From positions 38,311,381 through 38,375,380 of the forward strand of contig OZ023275.1 in NCBI GenBank assembly GCA_964007475.1: a stretch of DNA of 64,000 nt, written 5' to 3'. The stretch is from Hybos culiciformis (taxonomy: Eukaryota > Arthropoda > Insecta > Diptera > Hybotidae). Made by a program: the position numbers and the translations under genes. Below, one piece after another: positions 21,430 to 35,627 of the stretch (position 1 is its first letter; each line of letters begins with the position of its first letter). The notes under the pieces are model-generated. The model searched no databases. It worked only from the letters and a program-made list of their open reading frames with translations, and had not been told where the DNA came from.

Positions 21430-24400
21430 TTTACAAATAAAATAATGATAATTAACAATAATTTCGTCATTAAGTATTTTACACATTTAAGTTCTCTCCA
21501 GGTGATGAGCTAATTCTGTTTTTAATGAAATTTTAAGAATGAAAAAAAAAACATAAAAAAAAAAAAAAAAAACTTGGAAAAAAAAAAATTGAAGAAGAAT
21601 AATCGTGATTTGAAAATAATTGAAATTTCAAGTAAAAAAAAAAAGTTCAAAAAAAATAAACATTACAATGAACTATAATTTCATTGAAAAGTTGTTATAA
21701 AAATAAAAAAAAATATACTTACTTATATAATAAAAATTTAATAGATTTAGTTAACGGATAGTAGACTAAATAAAATATATGTACTTGAAATCAGCTCGTT
21801 AATTAACTAGTTATTCCAAAAAAAATATATACTAATACCTAATAATATCTGGCGCCAAAATTTACATTAACTTTAATTATCTTTTTTAAAAACATTTGCG
21901 CGTTTTAAATTATTTGCCTTAGATTCTGATAAGAATAAATTATAGTTTCGGAGTCACTCATTTTCAAAAAAGGAATGAGATTATGTGTATACCTGCAATT
22001 GAAATTTAAATTTATCAATTAATTTTTATAAAAGGCCTAATTTAATAATTTAAGTTTACGCTTGAATATTTATAATTATGGTTAATATATAGAACAAATT
22101 TTTTTTGATTAGAAAAGTGTACAAAAAATATTCAGAATATTGCTTTTAAAATAATTAAAATAATAAAATAAAGCGAATGATAATCAACAAAAAAAAGAGG
22201 GTTTTATAGCAAAAAACACTTCATTTATTTCGTTTTAAAAAATATGAAAAAAAAAAGAAAAACAAACATAAAAGTAAGTACATAATAAAAATATACAAAT
22301 ATAAAATTTTCCCAATTATAGTTTTTATAGGTTTTTTTTGATAATTTTATATTGAAATTTTATTTTTTATATAGTTCATTCAGATATGAGTAAGTTAAGT
22401 TTGTAAATCAATAATGTTATCATTGAACTGTGAAGACGATGGTACGTATAAACTATGCACACTGGAAAACAAAAAAAAAACATTAAATTTTGCAGACTCA
22501 TTAAAATTAAAAACATTATTTTAACATGTACTATATTAATTCTTTTCTTATAATCAAAACTTATAATAAAAAAAAATTTTTATATAAATAAAATTATAAT
22601 AATGTTTTCATTTTCACTTGAGTGAACTTAAACAAATCACCAAAATTACAAGACAAAAGTTCTTTAATCTCAATAATGATGTTACTCAAGACCAACTGAC
22701 GAATTAAACTTAGTGTAAGGGTCTTGTGTATGTGAGAAAAAGAATTAAACATATCCGTTTAAGGATATAGTTTTGGTTTAGCAAAAGATTTTTAAGTTGA
22801 TTATTTACATACTTAAAAAAAAACGAACAAAAATTCAATAATTTTTATTGTACTGTAAAACTTGAAATATTTTCACTTTCATAAAAAAAATGTATTTCGG
22901 TGATTTCAATGTCTAATCATTTTATTACGATTATTATATATGTCATTTTTTATTTCACTTTCTTTCCGAAATTACTATAAAAAAAATAATAAAAATAATA
23001 ATAAACAACATGTATTTTACGCGTAGAGTTCATTTATCAAATTTATTCACTCATTAAATATCTTAAACGTGCCTATCAATGTCACGTTTTATGATTTTTT
23101 TCACAGGTTCGAATTTTTTTTATTTAATTTTTTTCATCCATCCAATGATCAATAAAATTTGGAATTTCTATCTACATAATACTTAATCTCCTAAAAAAAA
23201 AAAAAAAAAAAATACACCCAAAAGCTATCATGATATGAATTAAAATACCTGTCAAAGCATCTAAAAAAATAATTTCTTGTTTTTTATTTACCAACGAAAG
23301 AAGGTGTAAAGTACATATTATGATTATGTGTATGATAAATATTTGATTTGACATTTCAGTTTATTCTAATGAAATATCATCTCTAACTTTCTTCCTCAAT
23401 TAAGAAAAAAATATTGAAAATACAATTACATTTAAATGGAAAAAAATAATAAATATAGGATTAAAAGGTAGCTTTTCTTGAAAACTTATTCTTTTGGTGC
23501 ATGTCAAAAGTCATCAATATTTTGGCTAAAAAACCATAATTTTGGAATAATTATATGAAAAAACTGTCTAAGATATATGTTAAATATCAATACAATTCGT
23601 ATTTTATCAAAATACATTTTCTAGAAAACCTGAAAAATAACCAAAACTAAATAAATCTTTAATGTTATTATGTTCAATTTAATGTTTAAAATATACATGC
23701 AATTATAATGTAAATTAAAAAGTTTTGTAAACTTTTGTTTATTCAAGGAAAATCTTTTGTATATGTGACTTTTGAAGTATCAACACTTTACTAACAGAAT
23801 AGAGAAAAAAGAATAATAAAATCTAAAGCTTGACCTCTCTAATGTTAAAAAGGAATTAATTTATATATTTGAATTTAAAAAAAACATCATTAAAATCATA
23901 CCAATGTATTATATGTTTATTGTTTTTCACATGTGATATTTTATTTAAAACCTTGATTAGAAAATTTGTATTCCCCTTTTAAACATTTTAAGATTTAATT
24001 TTGTCGGGGGGATATTATTTTGTATATGGGAATACATAAATATTATGTATAATAATAAAAACAATACAAAAATTGGCCTTTAAAGTTTAATCATTCGTTA
24101 TTTATATAATACATGTCTTATAAAATAGTTAATACATTAACTATTTTATTTTATTACTAATTAAAGGGCATTGTTGTATTAAAATTTTTAGTCATTGACC
24201 CAATGATTTTATATATTCAATGAACATCTGCACATCACATTAATTATTTTAAAAATTATTGCTCTGAGTTTGAGTAGAATTTTCCTGAACATGAGTTATA
24301 AAAAATTCTTGATGTTATAATTTTCAGAATTTTGAATTAGCGGAAATTTTACAAATTTGATAGTAATAATGTGAAGAGTTTACCATCAATTTTTGTTTTT

Positions 24401-26944
24401 GTTTAGAAACTTTACGTAAAATTTACGTATTATATACATGTGTATACAATTATATGCATATAATATTCCATTAAATAATATCAGCCGCAAATAAACACGA
24501 TAAAATGTTATCATTAGTCCGTACAAGGTGGAAACCTCTGCCTACTCATTTCATAGATAAGGCGCAAGGTAAAAACGTTATGAAAGTTTATACTGACGAA
24601 ACTTTCATAACGTTTTCATAACAAATCAACAAACCAAGTTAAGAACTTGTGGTACATATTTTATTTTGATTCAGTTTTTATTTCCAAATTTAAGAAGACT
24701 GTGAATCACAACCTCTTTCATATACTAGTTTTAAAACGGTTTCTTGATTAAATAAATCCCATTAAAAAAATAACAAGCTTTTAATTTAATGTTTTTATGC
24801 TAATTATATATTACGCTTTAAAGAAATAATGTCTTCTGATCAGCTCATTATTTAAAATTATTAGATAAATTGTAATATAAATATTATGTTGAAAATAACT
24901 GAACCTGTTATAAAAATATACATAATATCATAAAAAAAAAGATTTTAATCCGAAGTTTTTATCGTCATTTAGCTAATTATTATAATTATATTGCATTTAT
25001 GCAAATTAATATTTTTTCACATTTTATTTCAATGCTAAAGACGAAAATACTTTTGTCGTTAAACTTTTAAGAAAATTATTATATTTATGAAAATAATAAT
25101 CTTATTTATTATTAATTAATGTTCCATAAAACTGTAATAAAAAATATGTCAGCAAAGTTCTAGAACGAAAATTTATATTAATTTAAAGTAAAATTCTAGC
25201 CGAGATCTTAATACCGAAATTTTAAACTTTTCGTAAAATAATTAAAAAAAAATTTTTTTATCATACATTTGAAATTAATTAATTTACCTATAAAAACTAC
25301 TACAACTTCACAACAAAGTTTTGGGCATTTAAAAACATATCCGGATTTTAAATAGATCTCACCAAAAAATTAAAAAAATTCAATGGGGTAATAATTTATG
25401 TTATAATTCTTATAATTAGATGTATAATATAATTTTACTTCTATTTACTACATATATAGTTGTCAGGTAGCTTCAGGGTTAAAAATAAAAAACAAACTTG
25501 TTTCAAAGAAAATAAATTATTATAATTTTAAAATTGTGAATTTCTAGCTAAGCATTCGGTGACATTTATCCCTAAGGCATTTCCATATAAGTTATTTAAA
25601 ATAAAAAATCGATAGTTTTTTTTTTTTAAATATAATTAAGCTCGATTACCTTGTCTTCAAAATTATAAGTTTCTATCGTTAATATAAAAATTATAATTAC
25701 AATAAAATTATTTTGTTAAATTATATCAAATAAATTATATTCTATTCATGAAAATTTAATATTAGATAAAAAAATAAAATTAAGCATTAAAACTGAGCCA
25801 TTATAATATAATGCTTATATAAATTAAATCACAATATTATTAACAGATTTATGTAATAAGTTATATATATTTGCTTAATATTTCTTTCATTTTCACGTAA
25901 TGTGCAATACTTTTTTTTTTGTATTAATAAAAGTATATTTTTGGATTTATTCTCGTCATTCAAAACAAATAGGTAGTCAACATTATAAATTTAAAATGTA
26001 TAGCATACTATAAAATTTAAAATGTGAGTACATGAGGAATCAAACCTTGTTTTAATATAATTATACTTATAGTTCGTCCAACATTGATTTAAAAAATTGA
26101 ACTTAATTGTGGTCTTTAATCTGTCTCGAAGTTATTTCGATTTTTCTTTCTTTCTGTTATTAATTTTCAGCCTAATTAATTCAAATTAATAGGAATTGCT
26201 GTATTTTTATATCTTCCAAAATATCTCTGAAAATTTATCAGCATCAACTCTTTTTCTCCGTTAAAATATTTATAAAATTTCTCGTCTTCTCTGAAGTTCG
26301 GAGAAGGCCAAATTCCCCCATTGTTTTAGTTAAAAAATTCGAAAATTTTTATTATTTTTTGTCTGTTTAGACAAAATTTAACTGTGGCAATTAATTTACC
26401 ACAATTTTTTTTTTTTTTGGGTGTGAAAAATATTATTTTTTTTTTACCCGAGTGGTTTATCTATGATGTAATAAAATAAACAGAAAAAACCATAAATAAA
26501 AATTATTTTATGCACCAAAAAGCATAGTCTTTAAACATGCTATTCATATGAATTTAACAAAGCTTTTTAGTATTTAAAATAAACGTCATTCCACATTATT
26601 TGAAGAAAAAAAAAAAAAGGAAAACACTTTGTAGTTGCAATTATTAATATGTTACATAATAAATAATAAAAAAAATAAGTAGTTTTTACTCACATAATAT
26701 ACAAGAATTATTATTATTATATAAATAAATCATAATTAACAATTACAATGAGTATGGCTCACAGATATGGGTATAAAACAAATGATATTTCTTAAACAGA
26801 AATATTTATTGAATAAAGATAGGTAATAAAATGATTATATTTAATACAAGTATGTAGGTATTACCAAAAATAAAAGATCTCAAAAAAAAAAACTAAAAAT
26901 TTCTTAAACTATTGTTAAATTATTTAAATTTTGTTAGTTTATAG
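21430..26944. other. AT-rich noncoding stretch with homopolymer runs
   Basis: No coding sequence recognised. It contains many A and T runs (for example 21542-21570) and one perfect short inverted repeat, listed separately. Confidence 0.55.
24574..24614. repeat. Perfect 16-bp inverted repeat with 9-base loop
   Basis: AACGTTATGAAAGTTT at 24574-24589 is repeated exactly inverted at 24599-24614 around ATACTGACG. CGTTTTCATAAC follows, echoing the arm again. Confidence 0.9.
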
Positions 26945-26946
26945 TA

Positions 26947-27654
26947 CAGTCATTTAGTTCGAAAAATAGTGGTTACCTGGAAAGTTTTCCGGGAGTTTTG
27001 AAAATTGGTAATTTTATAGATTTTGATGTTCTCTTTCCGAATTTCGACTTGGCGCCTAAAATTAGTTTTTTGGCAATATCTCCTTTCCGACTGATTTTAC
27101 GACACAAACAATTATATACAATGAAACTAGAGACAATTACGTACAATTTATGTATATACCTTTTTTTTCATAAAGTCAATAGTTAAGGCGTACGAGCGCC
27201 GCAAAGTTTACTCCAACATGCACAAATAAAACATATATTATAATATCTATATTATATGTAGATGTTATATATCTAATATCTATATATACTAGTATCACAA
27301 ATAATAATAATAATAATAATATGTAATAATAATGAATAATTAGTAATGGCCAAAACGCGTGTTGGAGTAAACTTTACGGCGCTCGTACGCCTAAACTATT
27401 GACTTTATGAAAAAAAAGGTGGATACATAAATTGTAGGTAATTGTCTCTAGTTTCATTGTACATAATTGTTTGTATCGTAAAATCAGTCGGAAAGGAGAT
27501 ATTGCCAAAAAAACTAATTTTAGGCGCCATTTTTTCAAGCGGATAAAATACGAGGTCGCAAAGTCGAAATTGGGAAAGAGCACATCAAAATCTATAAAAT
27601 TACCAATTTTCAAAACTCCCGGAAAACTTTCCAGGTAAAACTACCAAATGACTG
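26947..27654. mobile_element. Foldback (long inverted-repeat) MITE
   Basis: Two arms of roughly 270-300 bases mirror each other: 26947-27225 and 27355-27654. The left arm runs CAGTCATTTAGTTC...TTCCGGGAGTTTTG...GGCGTACGAGCGCCG, and the right arm is its reverse complement with an extra ~25 bases (about 27530-27555, with ACGAGGTCGCAAAG). The ends can be read as TA|CAGTCATTT...AAATGACTG|TA (Tc1/mariner-like TA duplication) or as TTA|TAGTACAG...CTGTACTA|TTA (PIF/Harbinger-like). The loop is AT-rich with an AAT microsatellite. Single 60-80 codon frames in each arm are mirror images with no known domain. Confidence 0.88.
27299..27340. repeat. AAT microsatellite in the foldback loop
   Basis: A perfect AAT array at 27299-27321 is followed by interrupted units. 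Confidence 0.85.
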
Positions 27655-27656
27655 TA

Positions 27657-30600
27657 CTATTAGTATAAAAATAATTTTTTAACGAATGAAATTTATAGAA
27701 AATAAAAAAAGACAAAATCAAGTTTGTGTCTTAAGTCTTTCGTTTTAATATAAGTTCTAGAATGGTGAAAAATTTTAATGACACTTTTCATCTTAATTTA
27801 TACTCCAAGAAAACCAGAATATAACAAAAAGCCAAATTTCTTTAATTGTCCCTTTAAAACACTTCGTTTAAGAAAACCGAATGTTGCATATAAGTTTGTC
27901 GAGATAATATATTAAAACTTTATACTTTGATTCTATGCAAATGAGTTAGTTTAAAAATGATTAACCAATATAAATAGGTGAATACGATATTAAGTAACAG
28001 TTATGTAGAAAGTATGATTTTAAGATCACGTACAAATTTTAAGGTTATCAAACTAATCAAGTACTTTAAAAAAAAATTCAATTGTTGAATAAATATTAAA
28101 AAAAAAAATAAAAATAAAAATGTGTACAGAAAATTGTGAATGTCAAGGTATTCTGATTTTAATTTGCATAAATTTGTTAAAAATAAAAAAAAACCTAAGC
28201 ATGAACATAAACATTATATTTTTGTTATGTATATAAAACAAAAAAACGTAAATACAGTAACGACAAAGCTAATGAAAGAGTTAGCAAAATTATTTCACTT
28301 TATATGCGCTTCCTAGTTTTTGTTTAACTAAAAGAATGCACATTGAAATTTTAAACAGATGTTATTTTTATTTCTCAGAAAAACATCACATATTGAATAA
28401 TGCCAATAAAGCTAATGGGGTCGATATGAATATGAAAGTAGCATGAAAACTTTTCAAACAAAAATTATTCAAAATATAATTTTGTTTTTATTTAGACGGT
28501 CGTAACTAGAGTATCGATACCAAAATTTACCCTTAAGGTTCTTTTAAAATTGAATGCATTCCAGCAATTTGTAATTATTTAAATCACCTCAATACCATAC
28601 ACTTTAATTAAATTAAAACAATATTTTTGATTAAGAATAATCAAGGCGCGTTTTTAATTTTAATAAAACAAAAAAACCATAAATAAATTTTCATTTAAAT
28701 AATTACATTTAAGAAGTAAAAAATATATTTTTTTTTTGTTTCTTCGGATTTCAATTTTCAATGCTATGTTTTAATTTAGTTTTAGTTCAATAAGTAAATC
28801 AAAACCATTGAGAAAATTTCATAGAAATAAATAAATTTCTTTATAAAAAAATTTTACCAGTATAATAAAATTTGCAGAGACATTTTTCCACTTGAAACGG
28901 TTGTTAATTAGTTAATCAAATTTAGAAATTAAAGCATTTAATGTTCAAATAACAAAAATTGAAATGAAAAAAAATTCTGTCCATTAAATTGTATTTAAAC
29001 ATACATAAGTTTTAAAGAAAATCTCAAGTAAATCATTATTGATTGGTGCCCAAACTTAGGAATTCTTGTAATCTAAGACATAAAGTTATAAAATAACTAT
29101 ATAATTACATAAAAGAGTATTATATTATTATCATCGGGTCCTTCGAATTTATCCAATTTTGATTATCTCTTCACCATATGGTCACTTATTTATTTTTTTT
29201 GTTTCTGGAATATGTAGTATATGAATAACATAGCTAGTCTGTAAATCACATAGTGTAATTTAATAGAAAAGGATTTCCAAAATATGCAAATTTTTATGGT
29301 GAAAGTGAAAAAAAAATCAGTTATCCATGAAAATATTTTATTTAAAAACATTTTATCATTGATTATAATGATATTTTTATACTATAATGTAAATTTTATT
29401 TTAAAATTTAGTGTCATCAAAACATTTAAGATTTTATTGTTAAATCCAAAAATTGTATAAATTTTTAAATTTTTGTTTTGCATTTTTTATGCACTTTATT
29501 TAAAAAAAAAAAATAGATAATAAATAAATAAATACATATTTAAATTTTATTTCATTTCCTAAAATACTTTCACGTTATTGCCTGCAAAAGGCGAAAATGA
29601 AACATAATGATTATAAAATAATGTAATAATGTAAATAATTTGTAATAAAACAATATAATTTCAAAACATTATTGCTGTGAGATTTTCTAAATTGATTTGG
29701 TAACTGACAAGAACTTTCAGATTATAGAAAATTTAGATTAAGATTAAGATTTAGTTTTAAAATTAGATTTTTTCATCATGTACATGATATGCTTAAAAAA
29801 ATAAATAATTCATAAGTGAATCTTATTATTTTATATGGCTGACCTCCAAAATGAAAATATTAAATTTATATAAAAAATATTAAAATAAAGATTTTCAATA
29901 ATAGTTTAACTAAAAAATATACAAGATGGAAAAATATTGCGTATAATATCTTAAATGTAAATATATTTTGGTTGTAGGTAGACTTCAATTACTTAACATG
30001 CAAATAATAACAACAATATTCTATAAAAATAAAACTGTTAATTTAATTTTATTAAACTATTTACATTGACTTGTCCCACATAATATGTAGGTGGAAGGAA
30101 TTGATATTCAACACGTAATCGATTCCAATATAATATTTTTTTGCATAAATTTTATGTTCGATTGAATGTTTTGGTTAATAAAACAAATTTATCACATATT
30201 GACCTATATATAATCCTTAATAAAAAAGTAAAGGCATAATGCTATTAATGAAATGTTTTTTTTTAGGAACTGATGGTGAGCCTAAATTATAGTTTTATCG
30301 TTAGAAACCGAAGGAAAAATCTTACTGATGAACTTAAAATTAATTTTAATTCTAAATTATATTGTAACTAAGTATATTATTAAATAGTTAAATATAGTTT
30401 TTATATTATCAAAAAGTGATTTTTCTTGTTTAACACAAATTATTAAAAAAAAAATTAAAATTTTTTTTATTGCTAAACCAGAAATACAAATTTATTACAA
30501 ATGTCAGAAAAATTGCAGTACAAATTTTCTTTTTCCTATATTTTTTAATTAATTTTTCAGATACATAAATAATCCTGTAGGTGTAATATATTGCTTATGC

Positions 30601-33600
30601 ATTTGATAAGGACTGTCCCATAATGTCAATATTTTCTTTTTTTTCTGTTTGTTGCAAATATAAATTTTTTTCTCATTTTATAAAAAAAGTTGGAAACATT
30701 ATTTTGTTTTAGTTCTTGTGTCCTTTAAAAATTAAATTCTCGAACAAAACATAAAATGCTAAAAAGACTAAGCTATTTTAAAAAAAATTAAACTTATAAA
30801 GCATCGCATATATAACCTCCCATATAAGTACCGCATCGTACTTTCTTCAAATCTTAAAAATAGTTGACTTGGTAATGTATAGTAATATCTATAGTTAAAC
30901 TGGAGGTGCCATATCATTATAACTTGATAAATTTTGGAATGTAAATAACAAAGATTTATTTGATTTTATTTATTTATCTTTCATGAGAAAGTAAGTTGGT
31001 ATTTCTTAAAATTTAGTGAAATTGGTATGAACTTTCATTTCGCTGATCGTTTTTGACAAAGATTGAATAATATAATAAAATCCCCGGTTTCTTTTTAATT
31101 AATAATAATCATTTAAAAAATTGGTTTTCAATTTTATATGTACGTTATAACACTATCAATGTCTTAAGGTCAAAAACAATGAAATATTAAATGATGAGTA
31201 AAATTTTTAAGTAATCAAATTTTCTAGTTCAAAACTATAACAATACTTAACTATGTAGGTATTTATTTTTTTTTTATCTTCAATTATTCATAAAATAGAT
31301 ATGCATATTTTAAGGTCAAGCAACTTGACCGTATGAATAATGAGCAACTAATTCCAAAATAAAATAAAATAAAATAAAAAACCAAAATATGTATTTGTAT
31401 ATATATTTTCAAATCACATGCTGTGATCCGCAAACATATTTTCATTTGCATAGTTTGGTTATGATAGTGCGCATTACATTTTATATCTAATTTATTGTAT
31501 ATTGAATTTGTTCACAAGGTCATTTATTTTAACTTTCTTCATAATTAATTACTATGTTTTTATGTTTTCTTCAATTTAAAAGAAAACACTTATCGTCACT
31601 TTTATATAAATAGTTTCAAATCCTCATTCTGAATTAATACTAGCATCAGATAACTAAATTTGCTCGATATAATTACTTAATTTAAATGCTAGGATTTTAT
31701 TCAAAAACACACAGTATCTAAAATTAATTAACATGAAATCTATATATTTGTAGCCAATTAAACACAACAAAAAGTTCTTACACTACTTATCCAAGTACTT
31801 GCGTCATAAAGAAAGTCCTTTCAGGCGTCTGTTTCCTAAACGTACATTATCTTATATCAATTAATCAAAATACATTTTGTTGTTCTTAATATTTTGGAAA
31901 TGTCTGTAAAACTATTCACACACAAAATACTTATAGAGAAGGTAACTTAAAGAAGAGAAATTTGTTTCTTGAACAAAAATTACTACTTTGTGTTTCAGTG
32001 ACTAGAATTTTTCTAATTGCGAAGGTGTTTCATTAGCATAATTTTGTTTCTTTTTTTTTATGAAAAGAATGTTAAAATATGAACCATATACGCATATTTT
32101 TTATTTTATGTAATTTAATATTCCAAGAGTAGAGTGAATTTCTTTTTATTGACATTATTGTAATACATGTAAAAATTATAAAAACTACTGTAATAAAAAA
32201 TTTGAAAAGTTGGCAATAAGGAAAAGAAGTGCGAATAAATCATTTGTGTCTCGTTAAGTATTATCAAGTATTATTTAGATAGCACTTAAATATTACTTTT
32301 GCCTTACTTTGTCTAATCCATCCAAAGTAGATGCTATGTATCAGCCAGTAAATATGACCTAAACTCCTTTTATTTTTTTTAAGAAAAAATGTCTATTAAT
32401 TAAAGGCACTACTAAAACTTTCGTAATTTTTAATTTTTAAATTAAGATTAAAATATAATATGTTGAAAATTATATACTTAATTTGTTATTTTTCAGTAAT
32501 TATAATATATTTAATATACCCCCCTATGTCATTATTAACTAAATAATTAATCTTAGTAATTAAGGTATTTTGACAAGAATAGTTTTAAAATTAAATAAAT
32601 ATTATAAACACAAGATAAGGGCTAATTTGTTTTTTTTTTATGTTGTTATTTTTTAATTATTTAATAGATTAAATTTTTTACATAACAAGAGAAAAATAAA
32701 AATTTTCGATCGAATAAATGAATTTAGTTATACTTTGACGAAAATAGCTTTGAGTTCAAAGTTTGTGATTCTTAAGACTCTACGAAGTTTATTAAATAAT
32801 GATTGGAACAAACAGGGTTAAAGATACAAAATCACCAAATCACCAGAACATTTCCAGTTCATTGAACCAGCTTTTTAATTTAAATATAAAAATTAAATTT
32901 TTACTTCACTACAAGAGCATAAGGAATAGAGTTACTTGCTTTTATTTAACGTTTACACATGAATAAATCTTATTCAATTAGGAGAGAAGTCACCTAATTT
33001 TTTTAACATTATGAATATAAGCATATCAGGTCTCTGGAAAAAAAAGGTTACAGAAATAGCACATCATAATTACGAGAATGTCTTGAAAAATTATTTAATC
33101 TTCAAAAAAAAATTTCTTTTTAGGTTTTCTTTATTTAAACCTTGTAACGTAAAGTTATTATAATTTTTTTTTTATCGGTTGGAAGTTCCTTTTCCCTTCA
33201 TCAACCCCGTGTAATTGTAGCTGTTGCACCTGTCTTGTTAAGGCGCTGCTTAAATGTGTTTAAATAAAAGATCATTTACTTCCAAAGTTTTATTATCCTA
33301 GATAAAATCAAATTGAGGTTTTGGCCTAGCTTAAGTACAAACAAAATTTAACATAAAGTATAGTAATTCTGTTAAGACAAAGCAGTTTATTGTTTCAACA
33401 TGCTAATTGTAATAGTTTTTCTGTTTCTGTCTAGTTATGTCGTTAAAAATATGAACTCTTTTTTTGCGGTTACAAATTTATAATTAATTTTGATTAATTT
33501 ATAAAAAAATAGTTGCAATTATTGTGAATAAATTCAAAATATTTTTACGGTGGAATTTAATGACTGTTATGCAAGTGAGTAATATATTATTCAAAAATTA

Positions 33601-35100
33601 TGATTTGTACTGCAAATGAGCATAATATTAATTTATATCTTTCTATATTGCATCATGCATATACATATACAAATAAGATTATCATTTATCATTTCATGAT
33701 AGAAAATAAAACATATTATGAAAGATTTAATCACAAGATGCTTATTAGAGAGGATAAAAAATATTTTTAAGTTAAAACATTTTCTTTATCAATTATATAA
33801 AAAAAATTTAGCCTTTGTAATTTTTGAATCTAAAAACTAATCGTCAGAATAAAATTTTAAATAAATAATTTCTAAAGACAGAGTTTCAAAATTTATTCAT
33901 TTAATTCTCAGTTCAAATTTTTATTCAACTATGGCAAGAACTGAGATATACCAGAATCCAGAATGTCTAATTCAGCTAAAATGTATATTCTAAAAATTCT
34001 TGAAATATACGTTCGATAGATTATTCTAAGTCTGCTTACATAACTGATTTATACAAATGTACAGTAAAGACTTTAATAAAGTATTTAATAAAGTTTGCAT
34101 AAATTTTTGAATCATTCTATTATTTATATAGGTTTTTGCAACATAATGCTATAAACATAAATTTAAATATAATATGCATACCTGAAGGAAAAACTATAAT
34201 AAAATTATTATTAATAAATTATATTGTGGCCTTTTTAATAAAAAATTGTGTACTTTTTTACTACAATGTATCCACTCAAATACCGATACATCAAACTATT
34301 AGACGAATTACTTTTTACCATGTCGCTTTTTTTAAGAATTTAACAAACTATTTTTACTTTTCAAATAGCTTAAAAGAAAAAATAAATTTTAGACAAAACC
34401 AAAAAAAGGTTCTACTATAGTAGCCAATTTTTATTTAAGACATAATATCAATCACTGTCGTATTGTCATTCTCGTACAATACATACGCCTTATAGATTCA
34501 ATTATCATCTGATTATAATAGTACGATGCACAAATAAAACTTCCACTGTTTTATTGTTCAAAGCGTGTAGTATATACAAAAACGATATTTTTTTATTACC
34601 ATTCAAATTTTGTATCACTTAATCCCAAATGAAAACAAAATAAGATTATGATTTTATTTTGTTTGTACTTAATTTAAAGCAAAAATTAAGACCTCAAGCA
34701 TAATGTTGAAGTTTTAAATAACAAAACAAAATTGCGTATAAATCAGTTATTATTATTATATGTATATTATAATAATAATAAATTATATAATTATTATCAC
34801 ATTAATAATATTTTATTAAAATTAAAAATAAAAAGTGTAACAATAGGTAAAATATTTATGTGACAAAAAACGTCTAGGTATTAAAATAATAATTCTATTA
34901 TGAACAATTCAATTCTTAACTTCTTATATACAACCTTGGTAAATGAAAAATGAATGTAATTAACGTAAAAATTTGGCGGAAAATATTATTAATAAGTAAT
35001 AAATGTTAATTAAAGAGTTGTTGATAAGGCAAATCTTAAAACTTGATTTCACATTTAGAATTATTTCAACAAAAAAGTCTACGCCAACGAAGAAATTCTC
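27657..35100. other. AT-rich noncoding stretch
   Basis: No gene recognised. It contains a short ATAAA array at 31357-31380 and a small GGTCAAG-CAA-CTTGACC hairpin at 31314-31330. The 94-codon frame at 34136-34420 has low-complexity Ile/Phe/Asn composition and no supporting signal. Confidence 0.55.
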
Positions 35101-35400
35101 TCAGATCCAGAAATTTTCATATGAATTCTAATTTTTTTTTGTTTCCAAACCTATCAAGTTAATTTTCAGTATAAAAATTTCCTTAGTCTTGACAGATAGA
35201 GCTTGGATTTCTTTTACGGACTTATAGTGTGAGCCTCCGCAAGCGATTGCCTAATTTGGATTTCCAGAAATCATCTTCAGATCCTGAATTTTAAATACAG
35301 GATCTAGATTTTCATTTTAAAAACCTCTCAAGTTAGTTTTGGTATAAAAATTTCGTTCGGCTGGAGCGATAGAGCCTTCATGCCTTTTTTGGACTATTGG
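35101..35400. repeat. Two diverged direct repeats, period ~173 bp
   Basis: CTATCAAGTTAATTTTCAGT plus ATAAAAATTTCCTTAG...ATAGAGCTTGGAT (from about 35150) recurs as CTCTCAAGTTAGTTTTGGT plus ATAAAAATTTCGTTCG...ATAGAGCCTTCAT (from about 35324). The preceding TCAGATCC blocks (35101, 35277) also correspond. It is of noncoding, unknown origin, close to the palindrome cluster. Confidence 0.7.
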
Positions 35401-35627
35401 AGAGAAGTGAAAAAAATTAATTTATATTGGCAAAAGGAAATTGGAAAATTTTAGTTTCAGTTTTGTTAAACAATTTTTTTGCTGGAACCCTAAATCTGAA
35501 AAGAACTTTTAATCAAATAAAATGCCAAATTTTTTTTGGACCATTTGAGTTCGGTGACACTTGTAATTATTTTTGGATCACTTATAAACCCACCACTGAA
35601 TAAAAAAATATCGGAAAAAAATTACGT

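Noticed and set aside
26034..26095. Possible B-box (reverse of AGGAATCAAACCTTG) as another tRNA-like module
   Set aside because: No matching A-box at tRNA-like spacing and the B-box core is imperfect.
26998..27613. Similar 62- and 79-codon frames on opposite strands
   Set aside because: They are the two arms of the foldback element read in opposite directions. Neither has a known domain.
33180..33260. Slightly GC-richer patch as a possible conserved exon
   Set aside because: No reading frame with recognisable protein similarity and no paired splice sites.
34136..34420. 94-codon frame as a possible gene
   Set aside because: Low-complexity Ile/Phe/Asn/Lys composition expected from AT-rich DNA. 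No domain, splice or start evidence.
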